This document shows positions 16,507 to 24,752 of a stretch of 27,317 bases of DNA, piece after piece. Every line of letters starts with the position of its first letter. The first letter of the stretch is position 1. The notes under the pieces are model-generated. The model saw only the letters and a list, made by a program, of their open reading frames with translations. It made no database searches and was not told where the DNA came from. The DNA comes from JAQBGV01 sp032128395 (GTDB lineage: Bacteria > Planctomycetota > UBA8108 > UBA1146): positions 1 to 27,317 of the forward strand of contig JAQBGV010000241.1 in the NCBI GenBank assembly GCA_032128395.1. The letters are read 5' to 3'. Made by a program: the position numbers and the translations under genes.

Positions 16507-18417
16507 TCAAGATCCCTCTGCGAGGATCTCCTCGATGGTGAGCCCTCGCCGCAGCCGGTCGAGTCGTTCCACCGCGCGTGGGTCGTCGAGCACGCGCGGG
16601 CGCAGTGGACCGGACTTCAGCACTTTCCTCCAGAGGAGCTCGTCGATGATCGGGATCTGCTTCTCGTTGATCTTTCCGTGGAACAGGATCTCGAGGTCTC
16701 GTCCCTTGGCGACGTATTCCACCATGCGCTGGAAGCCTCGCAGGTAGATCAGGTCCTTGATGAGCCCGCCCCCCCGGTAGATGCGCATGGAGATCCGGAA
16801 CGCGGCGCGTGCTGCGAACCCGTGCTGGTCTCGCAACATGCGGAAGGTCTCGACGAAGGAGGCGCCGTCGGTGATGGAGTGGGCGGCCAGCACGCGCGCC
16901 GCGAGGATCCGGAGCCGGCCGCGATCGAGCCCTCCGATGAGATACTCGGAAAGTACCGCGAGCCCCTCCTGCGTCTCCTCGTAGCCGGGAAGCCCCGACC
17001 GGAGGAGGCGGAACGGTTGGGTCCCGCCGTTGTAGTGGGTGACGAGATGGGTCCCCACCTCGTGGTGGAGGGCGGCTTCGACCCGCTCCGGCGCAACCTG
17101 GGTCGAACGCCCGACGAGAAGTCGACCGCGGGAGACGATGAGCCCGGGGACGGACCTGGTGATCCGGACGGGTGGGTGGAATCCCGGACACTTCTCGCGG
17201 TAGGACTCGATCTCCGCGCGGGCGCGTTCGGCGAAGCCCGCGGCATCGATGAGATCTTCCCCCCCGCCCTCCGAGTTCCCCGAGTCCACGGACTTCGTCG
17301 GCAAACGACCGAGGATACTCCGGGCCAATTCGAGCAGGCCGGGTGCCGCCTTGCCATAGAGCTGGAGGCTGCCGTACAGGAAGCGGGGCGTGTGGAGGTC
17401 TTGCAGCATGGTGATCTTGCGGTCGAGTTCTCGCTGCTTCTTGTCGAAGAGATCGGAGAGCGTCGGGTCCTCGACTCGGTCGATCTTGATCCGGTAGAGG
17501 CCTCGCTTGAGATCGGACGGAGAACCCGGCACCGGGCGATAGAGGAAGCGCGGGGTCTTCTCGAATCCGCCCCGCTGGAAGTTCTTCCACGCGGACTCGG
17601 TGTTCACGGGCGTGGCCAGAAGCAGGAGGTCGAACGCATTGATGATCTCTGAGAGTTGACGATCCACGGTCCAGACGGCCTGGACCACCGCCCGGCGGCC
17701 GAGGGCGTGATAGTGGGGGGGGCGGTGGGTCGTCTCGACCTCGACGAACCGGAAGTACGCCCTCTTCAGGGCGGTCGAGATTCCTCTGTGGAGGCTCCGC
17801 CGGATCTGCGTGTACTGGGTTGTCCCGGTCTGGTCGCGAAACACCGGACGGATCTCGATTCCGATCACCGTGCAGTTCCTCCGCTTGGCCTCCTTCTTCG
17901 AGAGAACTGGAGGAAGGTCGGGTGGGCAGACCTCACGCGCCGCCGATACTCGTACTCGCGCCGGCCGTCCCATGATTCGGATCTTCTCGAGGGAGGCCTT
18001 GAGAGACTGGACCGCGGCGGAGTTGGTATCTCCGCGGTGCGTGACGATCCCGAAGGCGGGCCGGGGGTGGACGGGGCTCCCCGGGCTCACTTCCTCCGCG
18101 GCGGCGGATGATGTCCAGATCTCGACCAAGAGGAACGCGCCGAACTCGGGTTCGAGAGTCTCGACCAAGCGAGCGACGAGCGCGGATGGGTCACCGGTGG
18201 CCTTGAGGTACGACGCCTCTCCGACGATGAACCGATCGGTCCCGACATCGGGTCGACCCGCGGGGCGACGGTAGAGGCAGATGAACGGCAGTTGGCGGTC
18301 GATGTGGAGCCGCCCCCACGGGCGGAGAGTGCGTCGCACGGGCCGATTCGCGGCGAGTCGAGCGGAGATCTCGTCGAGGGCTCGTGCCGAGAGATGGAGA
18401 GAGCCGACCTCTGCCAA
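16507..18417 (-). CDS. DUF1704 (MATCAP-like / 'QEGLP motif') metallopeptidase
   Basis: A 636-aa protein of the DUF1704 family, often labelled 'flavohemoglobin expression-modulating QEGLP motif protein' and related to the eukaryotic tubulin carboxypeptidases MATCAP1/2. The zinc-site motif is HEVGTH (His452, Glu453, His457) in ALHHEVGTHLVTHYNGG. The third-ligand region reads ETQEGLAVLSEYL with Glu484, here QEGLA instead of QEGLP. The N-terminal third contains RRTLRPWGRLHIDRQLPFIC. The uninterrupted frame starts at TTG 18417. If the C6 run at 18453-18458 is really C5, as in the adjacent repeat unit, the frame joins ATG 18529. The protein then gains 37 residues including a DPKGAA-type repeat, which is the likelier true start. 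It is predicted to be soluble and cytoplasmic. It sits with two ATP-grasp ligases and an amidohydrolase, suggesting removal of a residue or peptide those ligases add. Confidence 0.85.
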   Translation of the reverse strand: MAEVGSLHLSARALDEISARLAANRPVRRTLRPWGRLHIDRQLPFICLYRRPAGRPDVGTDRFIVGEASYLKATGDPSALVARLVETLEPEFGAFLLVEIWTSSAAAEEVSPGSPVHPRPAFGIVTHRGDTNSAAVQSLKASLEKIRIMGRPARVRVSAAREVCPPDLPPVLSKKEAKRRNCTVIGIEIRPVFRDQTGTTQYTQIRRSLHRGISTALKRAYFRFVEVETTHRPPHYHALGRRAVVQAVWTVDRQLSEIINAFDLLLLATPVNTESAWKNFQRGGFEKTPRFLYRPVPGSPSDLKRGLYRIKIDRVEDPTLSDLFDKKQRELDRKITMLQDLHTPRFLYGSLQLYGKAAPGLLELARSILGRLPTKSVDSGNSEGGGEDLIDAAGFAERARAEIESYREKCPGFHPPVRITRSVPGLIVSRGRLLVGRSTQVAPERVEAALHHEVGTHLVTHYNGGTQPFRLLRSGLPGYEETQEGLAVLSEYLIGGLDRGRLRILAARVLAAHSITDGASFVETFRMLRDQHGFAARAAFRISMRIYRGGGLIKDLIYLRGFQRMVEYVAKGRDLEILFHGKINEKQIPIIDELLWRKVLKSGPLRPRVLDDPRAVERLDRLRRGLTIEEILAEGS

Positions 18418-18427
18418 CCCCTCCGGC

Positions 18428-18464
18428 TCGGCCGCCCCCTTCGGATCGGCCGCCCCCCTTCGGA
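18428..18464. repeat. Two tandem 18/19-bp units differing by one C
   Basis: Unit 1 (18428-18445) and unit 2 (18446-18464) are the same sequence except that the C-run is five long in unit 1 and six long in unit 2. On the minus strand with both at five, they encode DPKGAADPKGAAEP in frame with the downstream DUF1704 protein. With six, the frame is broken. It therefore looks like an in-frame coding repeat near that protein's N-terminus with a one-base expansion. Confidence 0.8.
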
Positions 18465-18522
18465 TCGGACCGAGGTGGATTCGACGGCAGCGAGCCGCCC
18501 GCGGACTCAGGCTCCGCGCCGA

Positions 18523-19452
18523 CTACCATCGGAGATCATCCGTTCTATGGGATCGAAGACGCACCGGGAGTCCTGCATCTCCGCCGCCTGCCGCCCGAGC
18601 GCCGGTTCGCGGCACCCCGAAGAAGGTGACACCCGAGCCCGGCAATAGCGACGCCTTTCCCCGGAATCTAGGCGCGACCCCTTTCGGGAAGGGACCGCCG
18701 AGCTCGCGGCACTCCCTGCGCACCGGGTCGAACCCAGAACAGGGGCCGGGGGACTCGTGAGAGTCCAGTTGTTCCGGAAACGACAGGCCGGGGATCAGCA
18801 GATCGGTGAACGTCAGGCCGTCCGCCTCGTACAGCGAGACGGTGTTGCTTCCATCGTCCACTACCACGAAACGGTTGTCCGGCAGGACCTCGACATCCCA
18901 GAGGGACGCGTCGGTGATGATGAGACCCAGGTTGGCCCCAAGGGCATCGACCACCGTGATCCCCTCGTTCGGGGCAACGCCGTCGTAGACCACGAACAGG
19001 TCGGTCCCTCGGAAATCGATCCCGCGGACATTGTCGATCGAGGTCCCCGCATTGTCGGCGAAGACATCGACGAAGGTACCGTCGCGGTTGAAGCGGAGCA
19101 CCTGGTCATTCGTCTGATCCGACAGGTAGATTTTGTCATCGGGACCGAGGATCGCGTCGATCGCGGTGGCGATGGTGACTCCGACCGGGAGGACCGAGGG
19201 ATCGATCAGGTCTCCGATTTACGCCCCGCACTCCTTGCTGTAGAGCCCCACGGTGTCGTCGGTCGAATTCGGGATCATCAGGACGGTGTCGGTGATCGGT
19301 GCGCCAGGAGTGAAGAAGGCGATCACGCAACTCTGCGGCTCCGTGAATCCGCCGCAGCCGACGGTGAGTTCGTAGGTATTGCACCCCGAGTCCGGCGTCG
19401 CATCGACGTACATCGTGTCTACTCTCGTCCCCTCTGGGGCCGAGTGTGACAA
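18523..19452 (-). pseudogene. Decayed beta-propeller (NHL/SMP-30-like) protein gene
   Basis: Minus-strand sequence from 19452 to about 18763 reads as one continuous protein in a single frame, but with a TAA at 19219-19221. The first part contains TMYVDATPDSGCNTYELTVGCGG and VLMIPNSTDDTVGLYS. After the stop the same frame continues with IGDLIDPSVLP, ILGPDDKIYLSDQTNDQVLRF and RDGTFVDVFADN, then ends near GLSFPEQLD. These are blades of a calcium/NHL-type propeller. Below 18763 the open frame continues to 18523 but no longer looks like the family, so the C-terminal blades are missing. Upstream the same frame shows VCPAALMHG, then a TGA at 19459-19461. Two in-frame stops and losses at both ends argue for a genuine remnant of a secreted or surface protein. 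Its original role is unknown. Confidence 0.7.
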
Positions 19453-19461
19453 CGTGGGTCA

Positions 19462-19764
19462 GCCGTGCATCAACGCCGCGGGGCAGACTTGTTCAAATCG
19501 CTCGGAGCCTCGATCCTCGTGATCGGTGCGACGCTCTGGCTCTTTGCGACCCCCCGGAACTCTTCTCGATTCCTTCCGGGCCCAACCTGGCCGGAAGCCG
19601 GAGTACCTCTGGATATCTGCACGCCCCGGTGTGAACCGCTCTTGACGTACCGTTCTACCTCTCGAATAGGGGGGAGGCTACCCGGCGTCCGGAACTTTCG
19701 ACCGGCTCTTGGCCGCGGCGCGGCCAGGAACCGGGGAAGTCGTCACGGGCGACCCTACGGTGAC
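19462..19764. other. Intergenic stretch with no confident gene
   Basis: About 300 nt between the decayed propeller gene and the end of the antiporter operon. A 103-codon open frame on the plus strand has no recognisable domain and is Arg-rich in its second half. On the minus strand only the short propeller-like fragment near 19462-19490 looks protein-like. Two hairpins are present: a perfect 7-bp stem at 19573-19579 with 19591-19597, and a stronger one listed separately at 19702-19734. Confidence 0.6.
19702..19734 (-). terminator. Strong hairpin after the antiporter operon
   Basis: A stem of about 14 pairs with one mismatch and one G-T pair: inner perfect 7-bp arms TGGCCGC (19710-19716) and GCGGCCA (19720-19726) around a 3-nt loop, extended outward to CCGG at 19702-19705 pairing with CCGG at 19731-19734. 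It begins about 30 nt past the last stop codon of the leftward operon, where a terminator would be expected. No T-run follows, so it may act with Rho or protect the mRNA 3' end. Confidence 0.5.
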
Positions 19765-21483
19765 CTACTGGGATGAATAGTTCAGCACCAAGTACCCCAG
19801 GAGCGCCAACATCACGATCAGCACCGGTGCGATGAGGATCCAGTTCACGCTGATCTTCTTCTGCGCGTCCTCGATCGGGGTGCTCTGCGCGAGGAGCCCC
19901 GGGATCCGGTCGAGGAACAGTTCCCCGAACCAACGCGCGACCCGGTCGAGCGGCCCGACGATCACTGCGTTCAAGACCCCCCATCCCTTGCGATAGACCC
20001 AATCTGCATCCAGGTTCACCGACGGCAGCTCGGGAGGATAGATCTTGGTCAGGAAGAGCACCGTGAACGCCAACGACGCGAAGAAGAGGATCTGCAGCTG
20101 TTCGAGGATGTGCGCGAACGTGTACGGCCCGTACGTGAATTCCATCGGCAGGAGCTTGTAGAGGAACGGATACGCGCACCCCACCCCGATGCACATCAGG
20201 GCCGAGATCGCCATCGCGATCCGCATGTGGAGCGGCGCCTCTTCGACCCGGATCTTCGCGTCGTGGGCGAAGAATGCGAAGAAGGGGATCTTGATCCCTG
20301 CGTGCTTCACCACCCCGGTCGACGCCAGCAGCAGGAGGAAGTAGACCAGCGTCTCGTGGTGCTCCGCCGCCGACACCATGATCAGTGACTTCGAGACGAA
20401 CGCCGAGAAGAGCGGGAACGCGCTGATCGACGCCGCCCCGACGATGCAGAGCGCCGTGGTCTGCGGCATCGACTTGTACAGCCCGCCGAGGTCGCTGCCG
20501 GTGGTCTTTCCCGTGCGCAGGAGGACCGCACCCATCGACATGAACAAGAGCCCCTTGAAGAACACGTCGTTGAACGCGTGGGCGACCGCTCCGTTGACCC
20601 CGAGAGCATCCCCGAGCCCGACCCCGACCACCATGAAACCCATCTGGTTGATCATGCTGTAGGCGAGCGTCTTGCGGAGGCAGTTCTCGATCACCGCGTA
20701 GATGATCGGGAAGATCGCCATCACCGCGCCGATGCCGATCAGGACCTCCGAGCCGGCGAAGGCGCGCACCAGGGTGCAGATCGCGACCTTGGTGGTGAAC
20801 CCGCTCAGGAAGACCGACCCGGTCGCGGTCCCCTCCGGGTAGCCATCGACGAGCCAAGTGTGCAGGAGCGGGAACGCACACTTGATGCCGATCCCGATGA
20901 GGATCAAGGTCGCGCCGAGTTCGCCGCGGGAGAGTTCTTCGGTCAAGGAGCCGAACCAGCCGATCTCGAGGGTCGCCCCGTCGTGTGAACGGATCAGCAC
21001 CCCGGCCAGCATCAGCAGTCCCGAGATCACCTGTTGGACGAGATAGCGGTGGCCCGCGTTCACCGCGCGTTCCGTGCGCCTCGCCCAGATGAAGAAGGCA
21101 GATGACACCGCGAGGACCTCCCAGCTCGCGAACAGCGTCAGCCAGTCCCCGGCGAAGACTGCGGCGATGGCGCTCCCCGGATAGAGGAGCGCCGGCGCAG
21201 TTTGGAAGCGGTCCTCGACCTCGAGGGCGAAGATCACCGAGACGATCAGGGCGATGTGGAAGAGCACCCCGAAGAGGAAGCTGAGCTTCGTCATCTCCGC
21301 GAGCACGAGGGGGAAGCCGAGGAAGGTGGCGGTGAGCTTGTAGTCATCGGGGAGGAGGAGCAAGTTGACCAAGCTGACGGCGGGGACGATCAGCATCCAC
21401 GCCATCCGCGGCCGGCCACGCAGGAACGGCACGACCAGCGAGCCGAGCAGGGGGAGGAGGGCCGGGTGGAGACTACCGATCAT
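19765..21483 (-). CDS. Third MrpD/NuoL-like antiporter subunit
   Basis: A 572-aa polytopic membrane protein of the proton-conducting NuoL/MrpD family (Proton_antipo_M). The two residues that define the ion path are kept: Glu122 in LFASWEVLAVSS and Lys201 in GIKCAFPLLHTWLVDGYPEGT, with His208 in the HTW motif. A further typical element is RKTLAYSMINQMGFMVVGVGLG. It is longer than the other two D-like subunits, and its C-terminal extension runs past residue 500 (DRVARWFGELFLDRIPGL) to a final helix near LIVMLALLGYLVLNY. The start ATG 21483 overlaps the stop of the small membrane protein by 11 nt. It is the last gene of the operon. It is probably an additional antiporter module in the Mrp complex; a role as partner of another complex cannot be excluded. 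Confidence 0.88.
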   Translation of the reverse strand: MIGSLHPALLPLLGSLVVPFLRGRPRMAWMLIVPAVSLVNLLLLPDDYKLTATFLGFPLVLAEMTKLSFLFGVLFHIALIVSVIFALEVEDRFQTAPALLYPGSAIAAVFAGDWLTLFASWEVLAVSSAFFIWARRTERAVNAGHRYLVQQVISGLLMLAGVLIRSHDGATLEIGWFGSLTEELSRGELGATLILIGIGIKCAFPLLHTWLVDGYPEGTATGSVFLSGFTTKVAICTLVRAFAGSEVLIGIGAVMAIFPIIYAVIENCLRKTLAYSMINQMGFMVVGVGLGDALGVNGAVAHAFNDVFFKGLLFMSMGAVLLRTGKTTGSDLGGLYKSMPQTTALCIVGAASISAFPLFSAFVSKSLIMVSAAEHHETLVYFLLLLASTGVVKHAGIKIPFFAFFAHDAKIRVEEAPLHMRIAMAISALMCIGVGCAYPFLYKLLPMEFTYGPYTFAHILEQLQILFFASLAFTVLFLTKIYPPELPSVNLDADWVYRKGWGVLNAVIVGPLDRVARWFGELFLDRIPGLLAQSTPIEDAQKKISVNWILIAPVLIVMLALLGYLVLNYSSQ

Positions 21484-21760
21484 AGTAGTCCTCCCGGCGC
21501 ATCAGCAGAGGACGCAGGGCGCGCGCGGTGAGTACGATCAGACTGCAGCCGATGAACCCGTAGAAAGAGTAGAAGCCGGTCCAGTTCTCGACCCCGTAGT
21601 GGCCGTGTCGATCGAGGAGGCCGGTGTACTGGAGGAGATCGAGAACGAAGAGGACCGCGCAGGCGATCACGAGCAACCGGATGAACTTCCGCACGTTTGC
21701 GGGGTTGTCCAGCCAGTACCGCTTCTCGTCCGGGGAATTCGGTTCGTTCACGTCGTTCAT
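21473..21760 (-). CDS. Conserved small two-helix membrane protein of the antiporter operon
   Basis: A 95-aa protein with a polar N-terminus (MNDVNEPNSPDEKRYWLDNP), a transmembrane helix (about 29-46, LLVIACAVLFVLDLLQY), a short loop with DRHGHYGVENWTGFY, a second helix (about 62-80, SFYGFIGCSLIVLTARALR) and a charged tail LLMRREDYYDR. The start ATG 21760 lies 2 nt after the preceding stop, and its own stop lies inside the next gene's start region, so translation is coupled on both sides. Similar small proteins ending in an RxEDYYD-like tail occur beside MrpD-like genes in other bacteria (from memory). No function is established. It could be an assembly or linker subunit of the enlarged Mrp complex. 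Confidence 0.85.
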   Translation of the reverse strand: MNDVNEPNSPDEKRYWLDNPANVRKFIRLLVIACAVLFVLDLLQYTGLLDRHGHYGVENWTGFYSFYGFIGCSLIVLTARALRPLLMRREDYYDR

Positions 21761-21762
21761 CC

Positions 21763-23244
21763 TCAGTGCGCCGCCAGCGCGGCGAGGTCGTGGACCAGGT
21801 TCGGCCAGAGGAACAGCACCAGGCACCCCGTGGCGGTCACGACGATCGGGAGCCGACAGAGGAAGGGCGCTTCGCCATGATCGGCGTGGGTCTTCGGCGG
21901 GCCTCCCTCCTCGGCGCGCTGCTCCTTCCCGAAGAAGGCGATCAGAGGAATCGGGAGGAGGTATGCGATGTTGAGGAGTGAGCTGACGAGCAGCACGACG
22001 AGAAAGGCGAGCCGCTCCGCGTCGATCGTTCCCTGGACGATGAACCACTTGCTCCACGCTCCGCCGAAGGGGGGGAGTCCGATCGTGCTCAACGTTCCGA
22101 TCAGGAACGCGAACATGGTGATCGGCATGCGTTTGCCGATCCCGGCGAGCTCGCTGACGTTCGTCTTGTGGGCGGCGACGTAGATCGCACCTGCGCAGAA
22201 GAACAGGGTGATCTTGCCGAACGCGTGCATCGCGATGTGCATCGCACCGCCCAGCACCGCGGCTTCGGTCGCGAGTGCCGCCGCGAGGACGATGTAGCTC
22301 AGCTGCCCGATCGTCGAATAGGCGAGGCGCGCTTTCAGGTTGTCCTTCGACATGGCGAAGAGGGACGCGACGATGATCGTCACCGCCGCGAACCAGGCGA
22401 CCCAGTGCCCGGCGCCGCTCTCGCGCATCGTCTCGAGGCCGAGCACGGAGATCGAGATCTTGAGGACCGTGAACACCCCCGCCTTCACCACCGCGACCGC
22501 ATGGAGGAGCGCACTGACCGGGGTAGGGGCGACCATCGCGTTCGGCAGCCACATGTGGAACGGCATCAGCGCCGTCTTTCCGGCCCCGAAGAAGAAGAGA
22601 GTGGTCAGCAGCAGGAGCTGTCCTGGGGTCGCCTTCCCCGCCAGGATTCCGCCGGGGCGGAAGTCGAGTGTTCCGGCGAGGAGCCAGGTCCACACGAGCG
22701 CCGCGAGGAAGAACAGGGTCGAGGTCCCGACGAGGATCCCGAGGTAGATCCGTCCCGATCGGAGTGCCTGCGGGGTCCGGGAGTGGGTGACGAGCGGATA
22801 GGTCGAGAAGGTCAGCACTTCGTAGAAGAGGAAGAGGGTGAGGAGGTTCCCGGAGAACGCGATCCCGATCGCAGCGCCGATCGCCACCGCGAAGCACGCG
22901 TAGTATCGGGTCTGTCCCTCGCTCTTCTTGCCGTACAGAGCCCGCATGTAGCCGATCGAGTAGATCGAGTTGAAGATCCACAGGAAGCTCGCGACCAGCG
23001 CGTAGATCAGTCCGAGCGGTTCGACCTCGAGTGCGAGGGGGAGCTCGGGAGTGAATTCGGCGATCACCGCGCCCGGGTTCTGGCCGTCGAGGACCGGCCC
23101 GACGAGGGTGATCACCGTCGCGAGGAGGACGACCCCTGCGAGCAGGGTGATGCCCTCACGCAGATTCGGCCGCCGGCCGGTCAGGCAGATGAGCAGGCCG
23201 CCGACGAGGGGGGTGAGAAGGGCGATGATCGGTGCGGCGCTCAT
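21763..23244 (-). CDS. Second MrpD/NuoL-like antiporter subunit
   Basis: A 493-aa NuoL/MrpD-family membrane protein, normal length for MrpD. Functional residues are Glu142 in TLFLFYEVLTFSTYPLV and Lys223 with His230 in FGAGKTALMPFHMWLPNAM. Further family elements are APTPVSALLHAVAVVKAGVF and RLAYSTIGQLSYIVL. An unusual His/Asp/Lys-containing cytoplasmic or periplasmic loop (EEGGPPKTHADHGEAP) precedes the final helix. The start ATG 23244 overlaps the stop of the upstream mrpD by 4 nt (ATGA). The longer open frame to 23868 lies inside that gene and is not used. The sequence resembles the N-terminal part of MrpA and NuoL as much as MrpD, so it may replace the missing MrpA N-terminal module. Confidence 0.9.
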   Translation of the reverse strand: MSAAPIIALLTPLVGGLLICLTGRRPNLREGITLLAGVVLLATVITLVGPVLDGQNPGAVIAEFTPELPLALEVEPLGLIYALVASFLWIFNSIYSIGYMRALYGKKSEGQTRYYACFAVAIGAAIGIAFSGNLLTLFLFYEVLTFSTYPLVTHSRTPQALRSGRIYLGILVGTSTLFFLAALVWTWLLAGTLDFRPGGILAGKATPGQLLLLTTLFFFGAGKTALMPFHMWLPNAMVAPTPVSALLHAVAVVKAGVFTVLKISISVLGLETMRESGAGHWVAWFAAVTIIVASLFAMSKDNLKARLAYSTIGQLSYIVLAAALATEAAVLGGAMHIAMHAFGKITLFFCAGAIYVAAHKTNVSELAGIGKRMPITMFAFLIGTLSTIGLPPFGGAWSKWFIVQGTIDAERLAFLVVLLVSSLLNIAYLLPIPLIAFFGKEQRAEEGGPPKTHADHGEAPFLCRLPIVVTATGCLVLFLWPNLVHDLAALAAH

Positions 23245-24752
23245 CCGGTCCCCCCGAGCAAGTGGTCGGCGGCCGCCTGAGCGATCCCGATCACCCCGGT
23301 GGAGCGCACGCCGAACCAGAGGCTGAGTCCTGCCAGGATCCAAACGGGAGCGAGCATCGTCCACGGGCCGTCGGTGACTCGAGCGGTCTGCTCGTGGGGG
23401 GGCCGGAAGTACACCACCTCGATGACGCGCCAGATGTAGATCGCCGCGAGGAGCGACCCTCCGAGCACCGCGATACCGAGTGGCCAGTATTCGGAATCGA
23501 AGATCCCTTTGAGCAGATAGACCTTGCTGACGAATCCTGCGGTGCCGGGGACCCCGATCAGGCCGAGACCGCCGACGACGAAGGCGGCCATCGTCCACGG
23601 CATCCGGCGGCCCAGTCCTTCCAGGCGCTTGATGTCGCTGGTCCCGAGACGCCAGGTGATCACGCCGACCACCAGGAACAGGCCACCCTTCATCAGTGCG
23701 TGGTTGATGATGTGGAGGATCGAACCGGTGACGGCATTCCGTTCCCCGACCGCGAGCCCGAGCACGATGTATCCGATCTGGGCGACGCTCGAGTAGGCGA
23801 GGAGTCGCGCCAGACTGCTCTGCCTCACCGCGGTCAGAGATCCGAAGAGGATCGCCGAGCACGCGCACGTGACCAGCACCACCGAGTTGGGGCCGCTCAG
23901 GAATCCGGAGTCGGGGCCGAACACCGTGAAGGCGAATCGGAACGCCATGTAGATCCCGACCTTCGTCGCGGTCGCGGCGAGCAGGGCGGAGACGGCGGAG
24001 GGGGCGTACGTGTACGCGTTCGGCAGCCAGGTGTGCAGTGGGAAGAGCGCCATCTTCAAGCCGAGGCCTACCATGATGAACGCAAAGGCAGCGAGCACCG
24101 TTCGGTTGAGTCCACCATCGACGGTCCTGAGTTCTGCGAGCCGATCGTGCATGTCCGCCATGTTCAGCGTACCGGTCACCATGTAGAGGTAGCCGATGCC
24201 GATCAGCAGGAAGCTCGCTCCGATGCTCCCGAGCAGCAAGTAGTGGATCGCCGCAGGCAGCGCACGCCGGTCGGTCCCTTTTCCCATCGCGACGAGGGCG
24301 TAGATCGTCAGCGATGATATCTCGAGGAGGACGTAGAGGTTGAACGCGTCCCCGGTCGCCGTGATGCCGAGGAGCCCGGTGATCGCGAGCAGCCAGAGTG
24401 TGTAGAAGAAGTGGTGCCGGTCGGAGTCGATCTCCTTCGCTACGCTCTGCCGCGAGAAGAAGGTGACGACCACCCCGATCCCCGAGACCACCGTGAGTAC
24501 GATCGCGCTGAGGATGTCAATCTTCAGTTCGATGCCCCACGGTGGCGGCCAATCTCCGATGGGATAGCTGATTTCGCTCCCCGGTTGACCGACCACCTCG
24601 GCGAGCAATCGCGCGGCCGCCACGAAGGTCACGGCAGTGATCGCACACGCCCACGCCCAAGGGGCCCTCCCTCGCCCGGTGAGGGTCGCGAGGACCCCAC
24701 CGATCAGCGGGATGATGACGACCAGGATCGGGAGGTGCTCGCCGATGTTCAT
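23241..24752 (-). CDS. mrpD: Mrp antiporter subunit D (first MrpD/NuoL-like subunit)
   Basis: A 503-aa proton-conducting subunit of the Mrp cation/proton antiporter. Key residues are Glu144 in LYVLLEISSLTIYALVA and Lys233 in GLGLKMALFPLHTWLPNAY, with His240; these match the essential Glu and Lys of characterised MrpD proteins. Also present are YAPSAVSALLAATATKVGIYM and ARLLAYSSVAQIGYIVLGLA. Its position directly after MrpC and its sequence make it the orthodox MrpD of the three D-like proteins. It overlaps MrpC by 4 nt (ATGA) and the next D-like gene by 4 nt. Confidence 0.93.
   Translation of the reverse strand: MNIGEHLPILVVIIPLIGGVLATLTGRGRAPWAWACAITAVTFVAAARLLAEVVGQPGSEISYPIGDWPPPWGIELKIDILSAIVLTVVSGIGVVVTFFSRQSVAKEIDSDRHHFFYTLWLLAITGLLGITATGDAFNLYVLLEISSLTIYALVAMGKGTDRRALPAAIHYLLLGSIGASFLLIGIGYLYMVTGTLNMADMHDRLAELRTVDGGLNRTVLAAFAFIMVGLGLKMALFPLHTWLPNAYTYAPSAVSALLAATATKVGIYMAFRFAFTVFGPDSGFLSGPNSVVLVTCACSAILFGSLTAVRQSSLARLLAYSSVAQIGYIVLGLAVGERNAVTGSILHIINHALMKGGLFLVVGVITWRLGTSDIKRLEGLGRRMPWTMAAFVVGGLGLIGVPGTAGFVSKVYLLKGIFDSEYWPLGIAVLGGSLLAAIYIWRVIEVVYFRPPHEQTARVTDGPWTMLAPVWILAGLSLWFGVRSTGVIGIAQAAADHLLGGTG

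Noticed and set aside
18757..19449. Plus-strand open frame of 230 codons opposite the decayed propeller
   Set aside because: Reads as antisense; the minus strand has clear propeller-like sequence, so the plus-strand frame is a shadow.
22168..24317. Long plus-strand frames opposite the antiporter genes
   Set aside because: Charged low-complexity translations antisense to intact multi-helix membrane proteins.
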